The notes: generated from the sequence alone by a model not told the origin. A stretch of DNA of 43,723 nucleotides from Allomuricauda sp. (GCA_017795045.1 CP051244.1:2530523-2574245); one strand, 5' to 3'. Numbered from the stretch's first letter, positions 35,035 to 43,723 are shown. Numbers and translations are program-made.

Positions 35035-35388
35035 ATGGAAAGCCCAACCCTTCCCGATTATCTTCAAAGTATTTTTCATCCGCTTTTAGAGCATGCCAAG
35101 GATTTAGAGTGCAAACTAATGCTGTTGGACGAGATGCTGGAAGTAGGGGACAAGAAGGAAATTCCTTTGCTCAAGGAATTGGAAAGCCATGACCATCCCA
35201 AGATCAGTCATAAGGCCTTTGAGGTCAGGACCGCACTTCAGTCCAAGCTGGGAATGGATGCCGAAAGGGAACGTAGAAGACTCCCCATGAGCCTATGTTT
35301 CATCTATGATGAATTCAACATTCGTCCGAGCAAGATAGACCCGGACCTCGAGTTTGGTGTATCCTTGGATATCCTTGATTCAGAGTAA
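35035..35388 (+). CDS. Unrecognised 117-residue protein
   Basis: This soluble, charged protein has a predicted helical N-terminal two thirds (LLEHAKDLECKLMLLDEMLE, ELESHDHPKISHKAFEVRTAL) and an acidic C-terminus (PSKIDPDLEFGVSLDILDSE). I recognise no motif. It is tightly spaced after the Hpt-like gene and probably cotranscribed, so the two may work together. Confidence 0.65.
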   Translation: MESPTLPDYLQSIFHPLLEHAKDLECKLMLLDEMLEVGDKKEIPLLKELESHDHPKISHKAFEVRTALQSKLGMDAERERRRLPMSLCFIYDEFNIRPSKIDPDLEFGVSLDILDSE

Positions 35389-35532
35389 TTGCTGAATCCA
35401 TTTTACCTTATCCCCATCATGGGGCATTTCACAACTGCAACACCCATTTTCACCACAATTAATTGATAAACAATAATCTTTCCCATAGATTCACGTTAAT
35501 AACATAGACCAACATCAAACCCTCGAATCATT

Positions 35533-35631
35533 ATGTTATACGATACCTACGGAGAAGAATATTTGGCATTCTTACAAGAGCTCAACGAAATTTTGAGCAT
35601 CAATGAACTGGCCGAACTTGATTATTTATAG
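35533..35631 (+). CDS. Micro-ORF A, 32 residues (tandem paralogue)
   Basis: The frame from ATG 35533 to TAG 35629-35631 encodes MLYDTYGEEYLAFLQELNEI and ends LSINELAELDYL. It is acidic and amphipathic-helical. Residues 10-21 (YLAFLQELNEIL) align with YLNFIQDLNDML of micro-ORF B 20 bp downstream. That similarity is the main support for both being real. Confidence 0.55.
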   Translation: MLYDTYGEEYLAFLQELNEILSINELAELDYL

Positions 35632-35651
35632 TAAACCCCAAACGTTGCAAT

Positions 35652-35753
35652 ATGAAAAATCTTAACCACGAAAACACGGCGTATCTTAACTTTATTCAAG
35701 ATTTAAACGATATGCTCATCGATTTTGATATCAATCAACTGAGCTGCTCTTAA
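35652..35753 (+). CDS. Micro-ORF B, 33 residues (tandem paralogue)
   Basis: The frame from ATG 35652 to TAA 35751-35753 encodes MKNLNHENTAYLNFIQDLND and ends MLIDFDINQLSCS. It shares the core YLxFxQxLNxxL and a later N-x-L with micro-ORF A, and it ends in a Ser-Cys-Ser tail. A strong hairpin terminator follows 27 bp later, as expected for a transcribed pair. The region 35389-35532 before it shows no clear TAnnTTTG box. Confidence 0.55.
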   Translation: MKNLNHENTAYLNFIQDLNDMLIDFDINQLSCS

Positions 35754-35780
35754 TAATTATAGTTTAAGTGGATATCATGG

Positions 35781-35813
35781 AAAAGGGGATGTTTTTAACA
35801 TCCCCTTTTCTAT
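35781..35813. terminator. Bidirectional terminator between micro-ORFs and rpoD
   Basis: AAAAGGGGATGTT (35781-35793) and AACATCCCCTTTT (35797-35809) form a 13-bp perfect stem with a TTT loop. The A/T outer arms give a U-tract on both strands, so it can stop the micro-ORF transcript (plus) and the rpoD transcript (minus). Confidence 0.92.
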
Positions 35814-35830
35814 TTTATGTTGAAATGGTA

Positions 35831-36694
35831 CTATCCCAAATACGACTTCAAAATTTTACTTTTTGAGGTATGCCTCAGTTTACGGATCGCTTTCTCCCTG
35901 ATCTGTCGTACACGTTCCCGTGTCAGGTCAAAGGTGCTCCCAATCTCCTCCAAGGTCATGGAAGGTTGATTGCCGATACCGTAGTACAAACGCACCACAT
36001 CTGCCTCACGAGGGGAGAGGGTGTCCAAGGCCCGATTGATTTCCGTGTTCAGGGACTGGTGCATCAATCCCTTGTCCGGTTTGGGCGAATCCCCGGTATT
36101 GATCACATCGTATAGGTTGGAGGTTTCCCCTTCTTTTAATGGAGCATCCATGGATACGTGTCGCCCCGTATTTCTCAGGGATTGCTTCACTTCGGAAACG
36201 GTCATGTCCAACTCTTTGGCAATTTCTTCCGGGGAAGGTGGCCGCTCATGGGCCTGCTCCAAATAGGAAAATGTCTTTTTGATCTTATTAATGGAACCTA
36301 TTTTGTTCAAGGGGAGTCGTACCACCCGGGATTGTTCCGCGAGTGCCTGCAAAATGGACTGCCTGATCCACCACACCGCATAGGAGATGAATTTGAATCC
36401 ACGGGTCTCATCAAACCGTTTGGCGGCCTTTACCAGTCCCACATTTCCCTCATTGATGAGATCGGGCAATTTCAACCCTTGGTTTTGATACTGCTTTGCC
36501 ACAGATACCACAAACCTCAGATTGGCATTGGTCAGTTTTTCCAAGGCAACCTGGTCCCCGGCCCTAATACGTTGGGCAAGCTCCACCTCTTCTTGGGCAG
36601 TGATCAAATCAATCTTACTGATGTCTTGAAGATATTTGTCCAAAGATTTGGATTCCCGGTTGGTGACCTGTTTGATGATTTTTAATTGCCTCAT
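35831..36694 (-). CDS. rpoD: RNA polymerase primary sigma factor
   Basis: This is a 287-residue sigma-70 without the long region 1.1, the usual size for the Bacteroidota primary sigma factor. It recognises the -33/-7 promoters seen elsewhere in the window. Region 1.2 is [16 protein letters not shown], region 2 is [37 protein letters not shown], region 3 has [16 protein letters not shown], and the region 4 helix-turn-helix is [29 protein letters not shown] start it at the ATG 36694 (MRQLKI). Confidence 0.97.
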   Translation of the reverse strand: MRQLKIIKQVTNRESKSLDKYLQDISKIDLITAQEEVELAQRIRAGDQVALEKLTNANLRFVVSVAKQYQNQGLKLPDLINEGNVGLVKAAKRFDETRGFKFISYAVWWIRQSILQALAEQSRVVRLPLNKIGSINKIKKTFSYLEQAHERPPSPEEIAKELDMTVSEVKQSLRNTGRHVSMDAPLKEGETSNLYDVINTGDSPKPDKGLMHQSLNTEINRALDTLSPREADVVRLYYGIGNQPSMTLEEIGSTFDLTRERVRQIREKAIRKLRHTSKSKILKSYLG

Positions 36695-36931
36695 GCTCAA
36701 AAATGGTTTTCTAGGTGATACATAAGCTTACATTATACATTATAATAGCCTATTTTCCAAGCCCTAAATGTTATTGTTATCAAAATGTTATGAGCAACAT
36801 CCAAAAAAGTTTCGGATTGTTCGCATTGTTGATAGTATCTTAATAGAATTGCGGCCATAGGGTTCCACCTTACTGCAAAAAACTCCTAATTTTGCAAGGT
36901 TTGTTGATCAAGAACCAAAAACCCTTTTCTT

Positions 36932-38443
36932 TTGGAGGTAAAAAAAGCTGTAAACAAGAAAACATTATACAATTACCAACAGGAAGATCTTAGAAAAATC
37001 TTCAAGCATTTGGAAGAGCTCCCTGATGGCACGAATATCCTTTACCAGCTTCCCACAGGGGGTGGCAAGACCGTGGTCTTTTCCGAAATTACCCGAAAAT
37101 ACATCCAAAACACGGGTAAGAAAGTTATTGTCTTAACGCACAGAATCGAGTTGAGCAAGCAAACTTCCCAAATGTTACACGGTTTTGGAGTGGCCAACAA
37201 AGTGATCAGCAGCGAGGTCAAGGAACTGCACGATCAAGATGACTATATGTGCTTTGTGGCCATGGTGGAAACCCTCAACAATAGGTTACAGGAAGAAAAG
37301 GTGACCATCAACAATATTGGCCTGGTCATCATCGATGAGGCCCACTACAATTCGTTTCGAAAGCTGTTCAAGTACTTTGACAAGGCCACAATCTTGGGGG
37401 TAACGGCAACTCCCCTGAGTTCCAACATTAAACTTCCCATGAAGGATCATTACAAGCATTTGATCATTGGGGAGTCCATAAAATCCTTGATTGAAAAGCG
37501 TTTCTTGGCACGGGCCAACCTCTATAATTTTGATGTAAGCCTAAAAACCTTGAAGTTGGGCATCCATGGGGATTATACCGTAAAATCTTCTGACGAATTC
37601 TACGGAAACCACAGTATGTTGGGAAAACTATTATCCGCTTACGAGGAAGTTGCCAAAGGCACCAAGACCTTGATCTTCAACAATGGGATCAATACCTCGT
37701 TATACGTTTACGAGACCTTTAAAAAGGCAGGGTACAACATCCGCCATCTGGACAACAAAAACACGGCCAACGAACGAAAGGAAATCCTGGAATGGTTTGC
37801 CGAAACTCCTGATGCCATCCTTACCTCGGTCAGTATCCTCACCACCGGTTTTGATGAGCCCAGTGTGCAGTCCATCATCCTGAACAGGGCCACAAGATCG
37901 CTCACCCTATATTTTCAGATGATAGGGCGGGGGTCACGGATATTGCCCAACAAGGACGAGTTCAACGTGATAGACCTTGGGAACAACATTGCCCGTTTCG
38001 GACCATGGGACACTCCCGTGGATTGGCAAGAAATCTTCCATTTTCCAGATTTTTATCTGGAGAACATCAAAAATGATGAGGAAATCGAACGGGATTTCGT
38101 TTACGAAATGCCCGAAGAACTCCGTGCCAAATTCAGTAAATCCGACAACATTACGTTCGATATCAAGGAAGAATACAAGAAAGTCTTTGCCCAAGGCAAA
38201 AAATCCAAAGAGGTATTGGAGCGCAGCATAGAGCAGCATGCCCAAATCTGTGTGGAAAACAGTGAAGATGTATTTGATGCCCGTATCTTGGCCAAGGAAC
38301 TCAAAGATGAGATAGCCTATAGGGTACGCCAATATTCCTATTGCATCATGAACAACACCAAAAACTACAAGGAGTGGTTGGAGGAGGACTATGAGCGTAA
38401 ACTACGCTCCAGCATTTCCAAGAAATTTGCCGCACTGATGTAA
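36932..38443 (+). CDS. SF2 DEAD/DEAH-box helicase
   Basis: In this 503-residue helicase the P-loop TGGGKT is at 42-47, DEAH at 135-138 and motif III VTAT at 157-160. In the second RecA domain SVSILTTGFDEPS and motif VI QMIGRGSRI are seen near 300-335. A charged C-terminal region of about 130 residues follows. The layout resembles type-III-restriction or UvrB-like SF2 enzymes, but no nuclease or methylase partner is adjacent. The start appears to be a TTG at 36932; no ATG occurs before the P-loop. A glycosyltransferase gene starts 2 bp after the stop. Confidence 0.88.
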   Translation: MEVKKAVNKKTLYNYQQEDLRKIFKHLEELPDGTNILYQLPTGGGKTVVFSEITRKYIQNTGKKVIVLTHRIELSKQTSQMLHGFGVANKVISSEVKELHDQDDYMCFVAMVETLNNRLQEEKVTINNIGLVIIDEAHYNSFRKLFKYFDKATILGVTATPLSSNIKLPMKDHYKHLIIGESIKSLIEKRFLARANLYNFDVSLKTLKLGIHGDYTVKSSDEFYGNHSMLGKLLSAYEEVAKGTKTLIFNNGINTSLYVYETFKKAGYNIRHLDNKNTANERKEILEWFAETPDAILTSVSILTTGFDEPSVQSIILNRATRSLTLYFQMIGRGSRILPNKDEFNVIDLGNNIARFGPWDTPVDWQEIFHFPDFYLENIKNDEEIERDFVYEMPEELRAKFSKSDNITFDIKEEYKKVFAQGKKSKEVLERSIEQHAQICVENSEDVFDARILAKELKDEIAYRVRQYSYCIMNNTKNYKEWLEEDYERKLRSSISKKFAALM

Positions 38444-38445
38444 GC

Positions 38446-39681
38446 ATGAAAAAGTCATTGTTCATAGGTCATGTTTGGCCAGAACCCAATACCACGGCGG
38501 CAGGTCATCGAATGCTGCAGTTACTGGACGCCTTCCAAAAGTTCGGATATCAGATCACCTTTGCATCCACGGCCCAAAAAACGGAACATAGCCTTGATTT
38601 GGATAAGAAGGGTATTACTTCGGTCGATATTCTGCTCAACCATTCCAGTTTTGACATATTTGTAACGGAACTATCTCCTGATGTGGTAGTCCTTGACCGA
38701 TTTATGGTGGAGGAACAATTTGGATGGCGTGTGGCCGATTTTGCCCCCAAGGCCATTCGTATTTTGAACACCGAAGATCTTCACGGACTCCGAAAGGCTA
38801 GGGAAGAGGCCCATAAGAAGCGGGAACCATTCACACTTGACCAATGGACCAACCACCCCATAACCTTGAGGGAATTGGCGAGCATCTATCGTTCGGATCT
38901 TTCCTTGATGATTTCCAGTTATGAGTTGACCATTTTACAGGAAACACTCAACGTTCCGGGAAATCTACTGCTGCACCTTCCCTTTATGGTGGAAAACATC
39001 TCAAAACAAGGCTATCACCAATGGCCCAGTTTTGAAGACCGAAGGGACTTTGTTACTGTGGGTAATGGCAGACATGCCCCCAATGTGGATTCGATACAGG
39101 TTTTAAAAACCAAGATATGGCCCCTCATCCGAAAAGAGTTGCCCGATGCCCAAGTCCATGTGTATGGAGCCTATCTGCCACAACAAATCATGGAAATGCA
39201 CCATCCCGAGCAGGGATTTCTCGTAAAAGGTTGGGGCGAAGATATCGGAGACATCATGGAAAAGGCCCGTTTGGTGTTGGCCCCGATCCAGTTTGGGGCA
39301 GGCATCAAGGGTAAATTATTGGATGCGATGCTATATGGTACTCCAAGTATCACGACACCCATTGGAGCAGAAGGAATGCAGGGTAATTTGCCTTGGAACG
39401 GAACTGTTTGCCAAGATTGGGAATCCTTTTCCCAAGCAGCGATTTTGCTCTATCAAAACTCGGATTCTTGGAAAGAGACACAAGCCAATGGAGTGGTCTT
39501 GATCAATACGCTGTATGATAAAGAAAAGCTTCAAGACCAATTGCAAGAAACCTTGGAATCATTATCTCAAAACCTCGATGCCCATCGCGATCAAAACTTC
39601 ATTGGAAGACTATTGCAACATCACACTTTGGCGAGCAGTAAATATATGGCCAAGTGGATTGAGGCAAAAAATAGAAGATAG
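38446..39681 (+). CDS. GT4-type glycosyltransferase
   Basis: This 411-residue GT-B glycosyltransferase has an N-terminal GHVWPEPNTTAAGHRMLQLL loop. The C-terminal donor domain has VHVYGAYLP, then LAPIQFGAGIKGKLLDAMLYGTPSITTPIGAEGM, the E/D-x7-E-like region of family 4 enzymes in a modified form. It is likely cytosolic. Donor and acceptor are unknown. Its 2-bp spacing after the helicase suggests cotranscription. Confidence 0.87.
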   Translation: MKKSLFIGHVWPEPNTTAAGHRMLQLLDAFQKFGYQITFASTAQKTEHSLDLDKKGITSVDILLNHSSFDIFVTELSPDVVVLDRFMVEEQFGWRVADFAPKAIRILNTEDLHGLRKAREEAHKKREPFTLDQWTNHPITLRELASIYRSDLSLMISSYELTILQETLNVPGNLLLHLPFMVENISKQGYHQWPSFEDRRDFVTVGNGRHAPNVDSIQVLKTKIWPLIRKELPDAQVHVYGAYLPQQIMEMHHPEQGFLVKGWGEDIGDIMEKARLVLAPIQFGAGIKGKLLDAMLYGTPSITTPIGAEGMQGNLPWNGTVCQDWESFSQAAILLYQNSDSWKETQANGVVLINTLYDKEKLQDQLQETLESLSQNLDAHRDQNFIGRLLQHHTLASSKYMAKWIEAKNRR

Positions 39682-39689
39682 CTTGGGTA

Positions 39690-40802
39690 TCACTCCATTT
39701 TTCCCATTGGTTCTGTATATACTTTTTTCATCGTTTCAGCTTTGCTTGCATCTTCCGCTACTGCGGAAGTGGTAAACATCATCACCCCACTGGATGCTCC
39801 CGAAAGTCCACCTCTTAGCACTGTTTCAAACTCTTCTGCGGAAATGGTCTCAGGGCCGTTAAGGGCTTGAACGATGGGCCATACTTTTGGATATTCATCC
39901 TTTTTGACCTTCAAGCGGTCCCCAAACCAAAGAATGTTCTCTTTTACCCAATTGGGATCTCTTTCCATTCTACCATGATAGACCATAGGGGAAAAAACAT
40001 CAATGGTTTCCTTCAATAGGTCATAGTCGAGTCCCAAAATACGTCGTCTTGCCCCATCGAATTCTTTATCATCCCAGGGGCAATGATACAATCCGAGCAA
40101 TGCTTCGGGTTTGACCTCCTTGACAATTTTTTTCATTTCATAAGTCCAATCGTAAATCACCTTGCAACGCCAATCCCGCCAGGTTGTATCATGTTGATCA
40201 AGAATCCACTGGGCTTTTTCCGAGGTGGTCCCTTCAGGAATCTCAATATTGGAGTTTTTTGAAAATTCGGCAAGACAGTGGTCACAGAAACAGGTCTCGG
40301 GCAATATAGGCTCAGGGTCCTCAAATTGTGCGTGCCAGTGCACATAATCCATCCAAACCCCATCCAGATCATACTCCAAAAGCAAATCCCTCAATTGGTC
40401 AAATCGATACTGTCGGAAACCGGGCTCGGTGGGGCACACCCCCATAAACCACGTAGCGGCCTGTACTTTTTCACCTTTTTCATTGATGGCCCAAGCTTCA
40501 GGGTTCTCTTCCACATACCCTTTCCCGTTCAAAGTGGCAAATTCAGCATAGATTTTTAACCCCTCGGATTTGGCCCTATCAACCATTTCAGGATTTATGG
40601 ACCCACTATGTACAAAAATGGCATTTACCCCAAGCTCATTAAGGTTGTATCCCTTGTCCCATAAAGGTTTTGGGTTGCCATAAACACCCTTTATTTCGAC
40701 AGTTTCAACAGTCTCCACAAGTTTCGGTTTACAGCCAAATAAAAACACTGGGGCAATGCACCATACCATATACCTATAACAAAATGTGATAATTGAATCC
40801 AT
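39690..40802 (-). CDS. Glycoside-hydrolase-like TIM-barrel lipoprotein
   Basis: This 370-residue protein starts at the ATG at 40802, with a hydrophobic signal and lipobox FLFGC (Cys near 24). The mature part resembles putative glycosyl hydrolases of the GHL10/DUF4015 type: KSEGLKIYAEFATLNGKGY, FRQYRFDQLRDLLLEYDLDGVWMDYVHWH, and ETCFCDHCLAEF with several Cys. VFSPMVYHGRMERDPNWV follows. The acid pair is not certain. Its substrate is unknown. A deacylase lipoprotein gene ends 36 bp upstream on the same strand. Confidence 0.75.
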   Translation of the reverse strand: MDSIITFCYRYMVWCIAPVFLFGCKPKLVETVETVEIKGVYGNPKPLWDKGYNLNELGVNAIFVHSGSINPEMVDRAKSEGLKIYAEFATLNGKGYVEENPEAWAINEKGEKVQAATWFMGVCPTEPGFRQYRFDQLRDLLLEYDLDGVWMDYVHWHAQFEDPEPILPETCFCDHCLAEFSKNSNIEIPEGTTSEKAQWILDQHDTTWRDWRCKVIYDWTYEMKKIVKEVKPEALLGLYHCPWDDKEFDGARRRILGLDYDLLKETIDVFSPMVYHGRMERDPNWVKENILWFGDRLKVKKDEYPKVWPIVQALNGPETISAEEFETVLRGGLSGASSGVMMFTTSAVAEDASKAETMKKVYTEPMGKME

Positions 40803-40838
40803 GGATATAAACTTATGAATGTGACACAAGGTTTTAAT

Positions 40839-42521
40839 CTAGTCTCCTTGATAGCCGGGGCCGTGCACCACACGTCCCGGAAAAGCCCCAGTATGTTCCC
40901 CATCCTTTAGTACTTGGGTGCCGTTCACAAAAACATGTACCATTCCGGTGGCATATTGATGGGGCTTTTCAAAAGTAGCTTGATCTTGAATTTCTTCGGG
41001 ATCGAACAAAACCACATCAGCATAATTGCCTTGGGCCAATGCGCCCCGTTTTTTGATCTTCAAATTGGTAGCGGGTAGGGTAGTGAGCTTGTGAATAGCC
41101 TCTTCAAGCGGTATTACTTTTTCGTCCCTGACATATTTGCCCAATAGACGGGAGAAATTTCCATAGGCTCTGGGATGGGTGCTCGATTTCAAAAAAACCC
41201 CCTCAGCGGCCATGGACTGTCCATCCGAACCAAAACTCATCCACGGCAGAGCTATCTGTTTTTTTACATTCTCTTCGGACATTAAAAAGTAGATGGTCCC
41301 CACACGGCTACCATCCTGGACCACCAAGTCCATGGCGGTTTCTTCTGGGGAAAGGTTTCGCATTTCCGCTACCTCCTTCAAGGTTTTCCCGGTGAGGTAT
41401 TTTAGGGAATCGTTCTTAAAGCCCACCAAAAGGATTTTACTGGGGTCCCCTGCTGCCTGCATCAGGCTTTCCCATTCATCGGTAGGGGTTGTCATTTCTT
41501 GCATGACCTTTTTTCTGATGGTAGGGTCCTGCAAACGTTCCGCCCACTTTTCGTACCCGCCTTCCTGTACCCATGGGGGCATGGACGCATCCAATCCTGT
41601 GGCACCTGCTACATAATTGTACATATCTGCAGTAATGCTCAAGCCTTTGCTACGTGCCGAATCCACTTTGGCCACCACGGCATCAAATTTGTCCCAATTT
41701 TCCTTACCACTTTGTTTTAGGTGATAGACTTCGGCCCGAATTCCTGCCTCATGGGCTATTTGAATCAATTCGTCCAAGCTTTCCAAAAGTCGGCTTCCCT
41801 CGCTACGCAGGTGACTGATATACATGCCATCATACGCAGCGGCCACTTTGCAGAGCTCAATGAGTTCCTCGGTGCTGGAATAAAAAGCAGGAGCATAAAT
41901 CAATGAAGATCCCACACCCAAAGCGCCTTCTTCCATAGCCTGTTTTACCATCAATTTCATGGAGTCCATTTCCTGTGGGGCAGGTTCCCTGTCCTCATAC
42001 CCCACGGTATGTACGCGTAGGGTAGTGGCCCCAACAAAGGAAGCTACATTGGGCGAAATGCCTTTTGAGGTAAGAAACTCCAAATATTCGTTCAAAGTGG
42101 TCCAGGACACGTCATACTTGATGTCGCCTTGACTTTCTTGATCTTGCTGCCTCATTTCCTCGCTCAATGGTCCCATGGACACTCCTTCTCCAAAAACTTC
42201 CAAGGTAACCCCTTGTTTGATATCCCCCATGGACCTACCGTCCTCAATAAGGGATTCCACCGCCCAACTCAACATGTTGATGAACCCTGGGGCGACCACC
42301 AAGTTGGAAGCATCAATCTCCATATTTCCCGTTGCATTGCTCAAATCGCCCATTGCGGCAATTGTATCGGCATTGATTCCCAAGTCCCCAAAATAAGAAG
42401 GATTGCCCGAACCATCCATGATACGGCCATTCTTGATGAGCACATCAAATTTTTGGGGTTTAGAGCAATTAACCAATAACAAGGAAATTAGGATAAAAGA
42501 AACTGGGAGGTTGATTCGCAT
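40839..42521 (-). CDS. D-aminoacylase-like amidohydrolase lipoprotein, HxH missing
   Basis: This 560-residue protein has a signal with lipobox LLVNC (Cys19). The amidohydrolase fold is seen in FDVLIKNGRIMDGSG, LVVAPGFINMLSW (78-86), MYISHLRSEGSRLLE, EVYHLKQSG and SFGSDGQSMA. HPRAYGNFSRLL and the beta-sandwich DVVLFDPEEI also fit. In D-aminoacylases the first strand ends in a metal-binding HxH; here that place reads NMLSW. The later His and Asp ligands are present. It may bind one metal or act on another substrate. Confidence 0.87.
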   Translation of the reverse strand: MRINLPVSFILISLLLVNCSKPQKFDVLIKNGRIMDGSGNPSYFGDLGINADTIAAMGDLSNATGNMEIDASNLVVAPGFINMLSWAVESLIEDGRSMGDIKQGVTLEVFGEGVSMGPLSEEMRQQDQESQGDIKYDVSWTTLNEYLEFLTSKGISPNVASFVGATTLRVHTVGYEDREPAPQEMDSMKLMVKQAMEEGALGVGSSLIYAPAFYSSTEELIELCKVAAAYDGMYISHLRSEGSRLLESLDELIQIAHEAGIRAEVYHLKQSGKENWDKFDAVVAKVDSARSKGLSITADMYNYVAGATGLDASMPPWVQEGGYEKWAERLQDPTIRKKVMQEMTTPTDEWESLMQAAGDPSKILLVGFKNDSLKYLTGKTLKEVAEMRNLSPEETAMDLVVQDGSRVGTIYFLMSEENVKKQIALPWMSFGSDGQSMAAEGVFLKSSTHPRAYGNFSRLLGKYVRDEKVIPLEEAIHKLTTLPATNLKIKKRGALAQGNYADVVLFDPEEIQDQATFEKPHQYATGMVHVFVNGTQVLKDGEHTGAFPGRVVHGPGYQGD

Positions 42522-42706
42522 AATTGGATCATTTAGTGAAAGATACCAATTTAGTGATTTTTATGTTGATACAACCCTGACCTTATTTGATGGAATAAAA
42601 AAGAAATCGAGTAGATTCATGGATTCCTTAAAGTGGCTAAAGTCGTTATTGGCTTAGGGACAAAAATTTTAAAAATGCCGTACTTTGTGACATCAAATAC
42701 TGTTTT

Positions 42707-43549
42707 ATGAAATCACCCAACTGGCAGACCGCCATAGAATTTGAGGATATCACCTATAAAAAATGTGATGGTGTGGCACGCATCGCATTCAATCGACCCA
42801 ATGTGCGCAATGCGTTCCGTCCAAAAACCACCAGTGAACTTTACCAAGCCTTCTATGATGCCCAGGAAGACACCTCTATTGGCGTAGTGTTGTTATCTGC
42901 CGAAGGACCTTCGACCAAGGATGGAAAGTGGGCCTTTTGTAGTGGGGGTGATCAAAAAGCCAGAGGCCATCAAGGCTACGTGGGCGAAGATGGCTATCAC
43001 CGACTGAATATTTTAGAGGTGCAGCGCCTTATTCGTTTTATGCCCAAGGTGGTCATTGCCGTGGTGCCCGGTTGGGCCGTTGGGGGAGGACATAGCCTGC
43101 ATGTGGTGTGCGATATGACCTTGGCCAGTAAGGAACATGCCATTTTTAAACAGACCGATGCCGATGTGACCAGTTTTGATGGAGGATACGGGTCGGCTTA
43201 TCTGGCTAAAATGGTCGGACAAAAGAAAGCTAGGGAAATTTTCTTCTTGGGTCGAAACTATACCGCCCAAGCTGCCTATGAAATGGGTATGGTGAATGCC
43301 GTTGTTCCCCATGAGGAATTGGAAGATACTGCCTACGAATGGGCCCAGGAGATACTGGAAAAGTCGCCTACCTCAATTAAAATGCTCAAATTCGCCATGA
43401 ACCTTACCGATGATGGCATGGTTGGCCAACAGGTATTTGCAGGAGAGGCCACTCGGTTGGCCTATATGACTGAAGAAGCCAAGGAAGGTCGAAATGCATT
43501 TTTGGAAAAGCGGAAACCCAACTTTGGGAAAAATAACTGGATTCCATAA
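42707..43549 (+). CDS. menB: 1,4-dihydroxy-2-naphthoyl-CoA synthase
   Basis: This 280-residue crotonase-fold enzyme closes the second ring of menaquinone from o-succinylbenzoyl-CoA. The family-specific start with FNRPNVRNAFRPKTTSELYQAF is seen, then the oxyanion loop WAFCSGGDQKARGHQGYVGEDGYHRLNILEV, VVPGWAVGGGHSLHVVCDMTLA, FDGGYGSAYLA and the closing FLEKRKPNF. Menaquinone is the normal Bacteroidota quinone. No other men genes lie in the window. A hairpin terminator lies about 100 bp downstream. Confidence 0.96.
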   Translation: MKSPNWQTAIEFEDITYKKCDGVARIAFNRPNVRNAFRPKTTSELYQAFYDAQEDTSIGVVLLSAEGPSTKDGKWAFCSGGDQKARGHQGYVGEDGYHRLNILEVQRLIRFMPKVVIAVVPGWAVGGGHSLHVVCDMTLASKEHAIFKQTDADVTSFDGGYGSAYLAKMVGQKKAREIFFLGRNYTAQAAYEMGMVNAVVPHEELEDTAYEWAQEILEKSPTSIKMLKFAMNLTDDGMVGQQVFAGEATRLAYMTEEAKEGRNAFLEKRKPNFGKNNWIP

Positions 43550-43652
43550 TACACATAGTATTGGGGTTTCCTCCTTATTTGGAAAGTCATAAAATCAATA
43601 AGAAGAATTCGAGAAATTCGCTTCAACCATTTTCCCAAAGGTCTTAAACCAA

Positions 43653-43685
43653 AAAGAGCCTTGCCACTTGGGTCAAGACTCTTTT
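43653..43685 (+). terminator. Hairpin terminator after menB
   Basis: AAAGAG-C-CTTG (43653-43663) pairs with CAAG-A-CTCTTT (43674-43684) with one mismatch, followed by a short T run. It lies 103 bp after the menB stop. Confidence 0.6.
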
Positions 43686-43698
43686 ACGAGAACACTAT

Positions 43699-43723
43699 AT
43701 GAAAATGAAAAAATTACTTTCTG
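43699..43723 (+). CDS. Start of a gene cut by window edge
   Basis: ATG at 43699 opens MKMKKLLS, which looks like the beginning of a signal peptide. Only eight codons are visible, so nothing can be said about the product. Confidence 0.35.

Noticed and set aside
35412..35424. CCCCATCATGGGG as terminator of the 117-residue gene
   Set aside because: The usable stem is only four pairs and no T-run follows.

Overview
The window looks like the chromosome of a marine Flavobacteriaceae bacterium (Bacteroidota), most like Muricauda/Allomuricauda-type genera. The evidence is the lpxA-efp-lpxD-sucD order, a short 287-residue RpoD-type primary sigma factor, several TAnnTTTG -7 promoter boxes, weak Shine-Dalgarno sites, and many lipoproteins with Bacteroidota-type lipoboxes. 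The genus is an inference. There are no rRNA, tRNA, CRISPR or complete IS elements.

Layout: 1-2600 holds the end of lpxA, efp, a second LpxD-like acyltransferase and sucD. 2700-6320 holds fabG, a large membrane VWA protein and a prohibitin-like SPFH protein. 6330-14950 is a complete histidine operon (hisG-D-C-B-H-[GNAT]-A-[DinB]-[GIY-YIG cassette]-F-IE). It is preceded by a promoter, a 17-residue leader peptide with three consecutive His codons, and an attenuator hairpin. 15000-17660 is a VWA / AAA+ (MoxR or Mg-chelatase-like) pair. 18380-20050 holds two tandem membrane-anchored alpha/beta hydrolases, followed by convergent cysE-cysM. 21800-29110 is a mixed accessory stretch: DUF2461, DUF1080 lipoprotein, NTF2-like lipoprotein, epimerase, serine hydrolase, PhyH dioxygenase, DUF2200 and PD40 lipoprotein. 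29160-30850 is an AT-rich, visibly foreign island with a HEPN remnant and four small unrecognised genes. 30930-36700 holds a Cys-rich secreted mini-protein, DUF72, a thioesterase, an M19 dipeptidase, an Hpt-like protein lacking its phospho-acceptor His, two tandem paralogous ~32-residue micro-ORFs, and rpoD. 36930-43720 holds an SF2 helicase coupled to a glycosyltransferase, two lipoprotein hydrolases, menB, and the start of another gene.

The two most notable structures are in the his operon. One is a ribosome-mediated attenuator in which the leader peptide starts almost at the predicted transcription start. The other is a ~350-bp unit inserted between dinB and hisF. It carries a small intact GIY-YIG nuclease gene bounded by two inverted 8-bp-stem hairpins with the same loop (CTTGT / ACAAG) and three compensated base-pair differences. 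A gene-less short repeat with a similar GTC-hairpin-C layout lies between hisB and hisH of the same operon. This suggests a nuclease-linked repeat family mobile within the genome.
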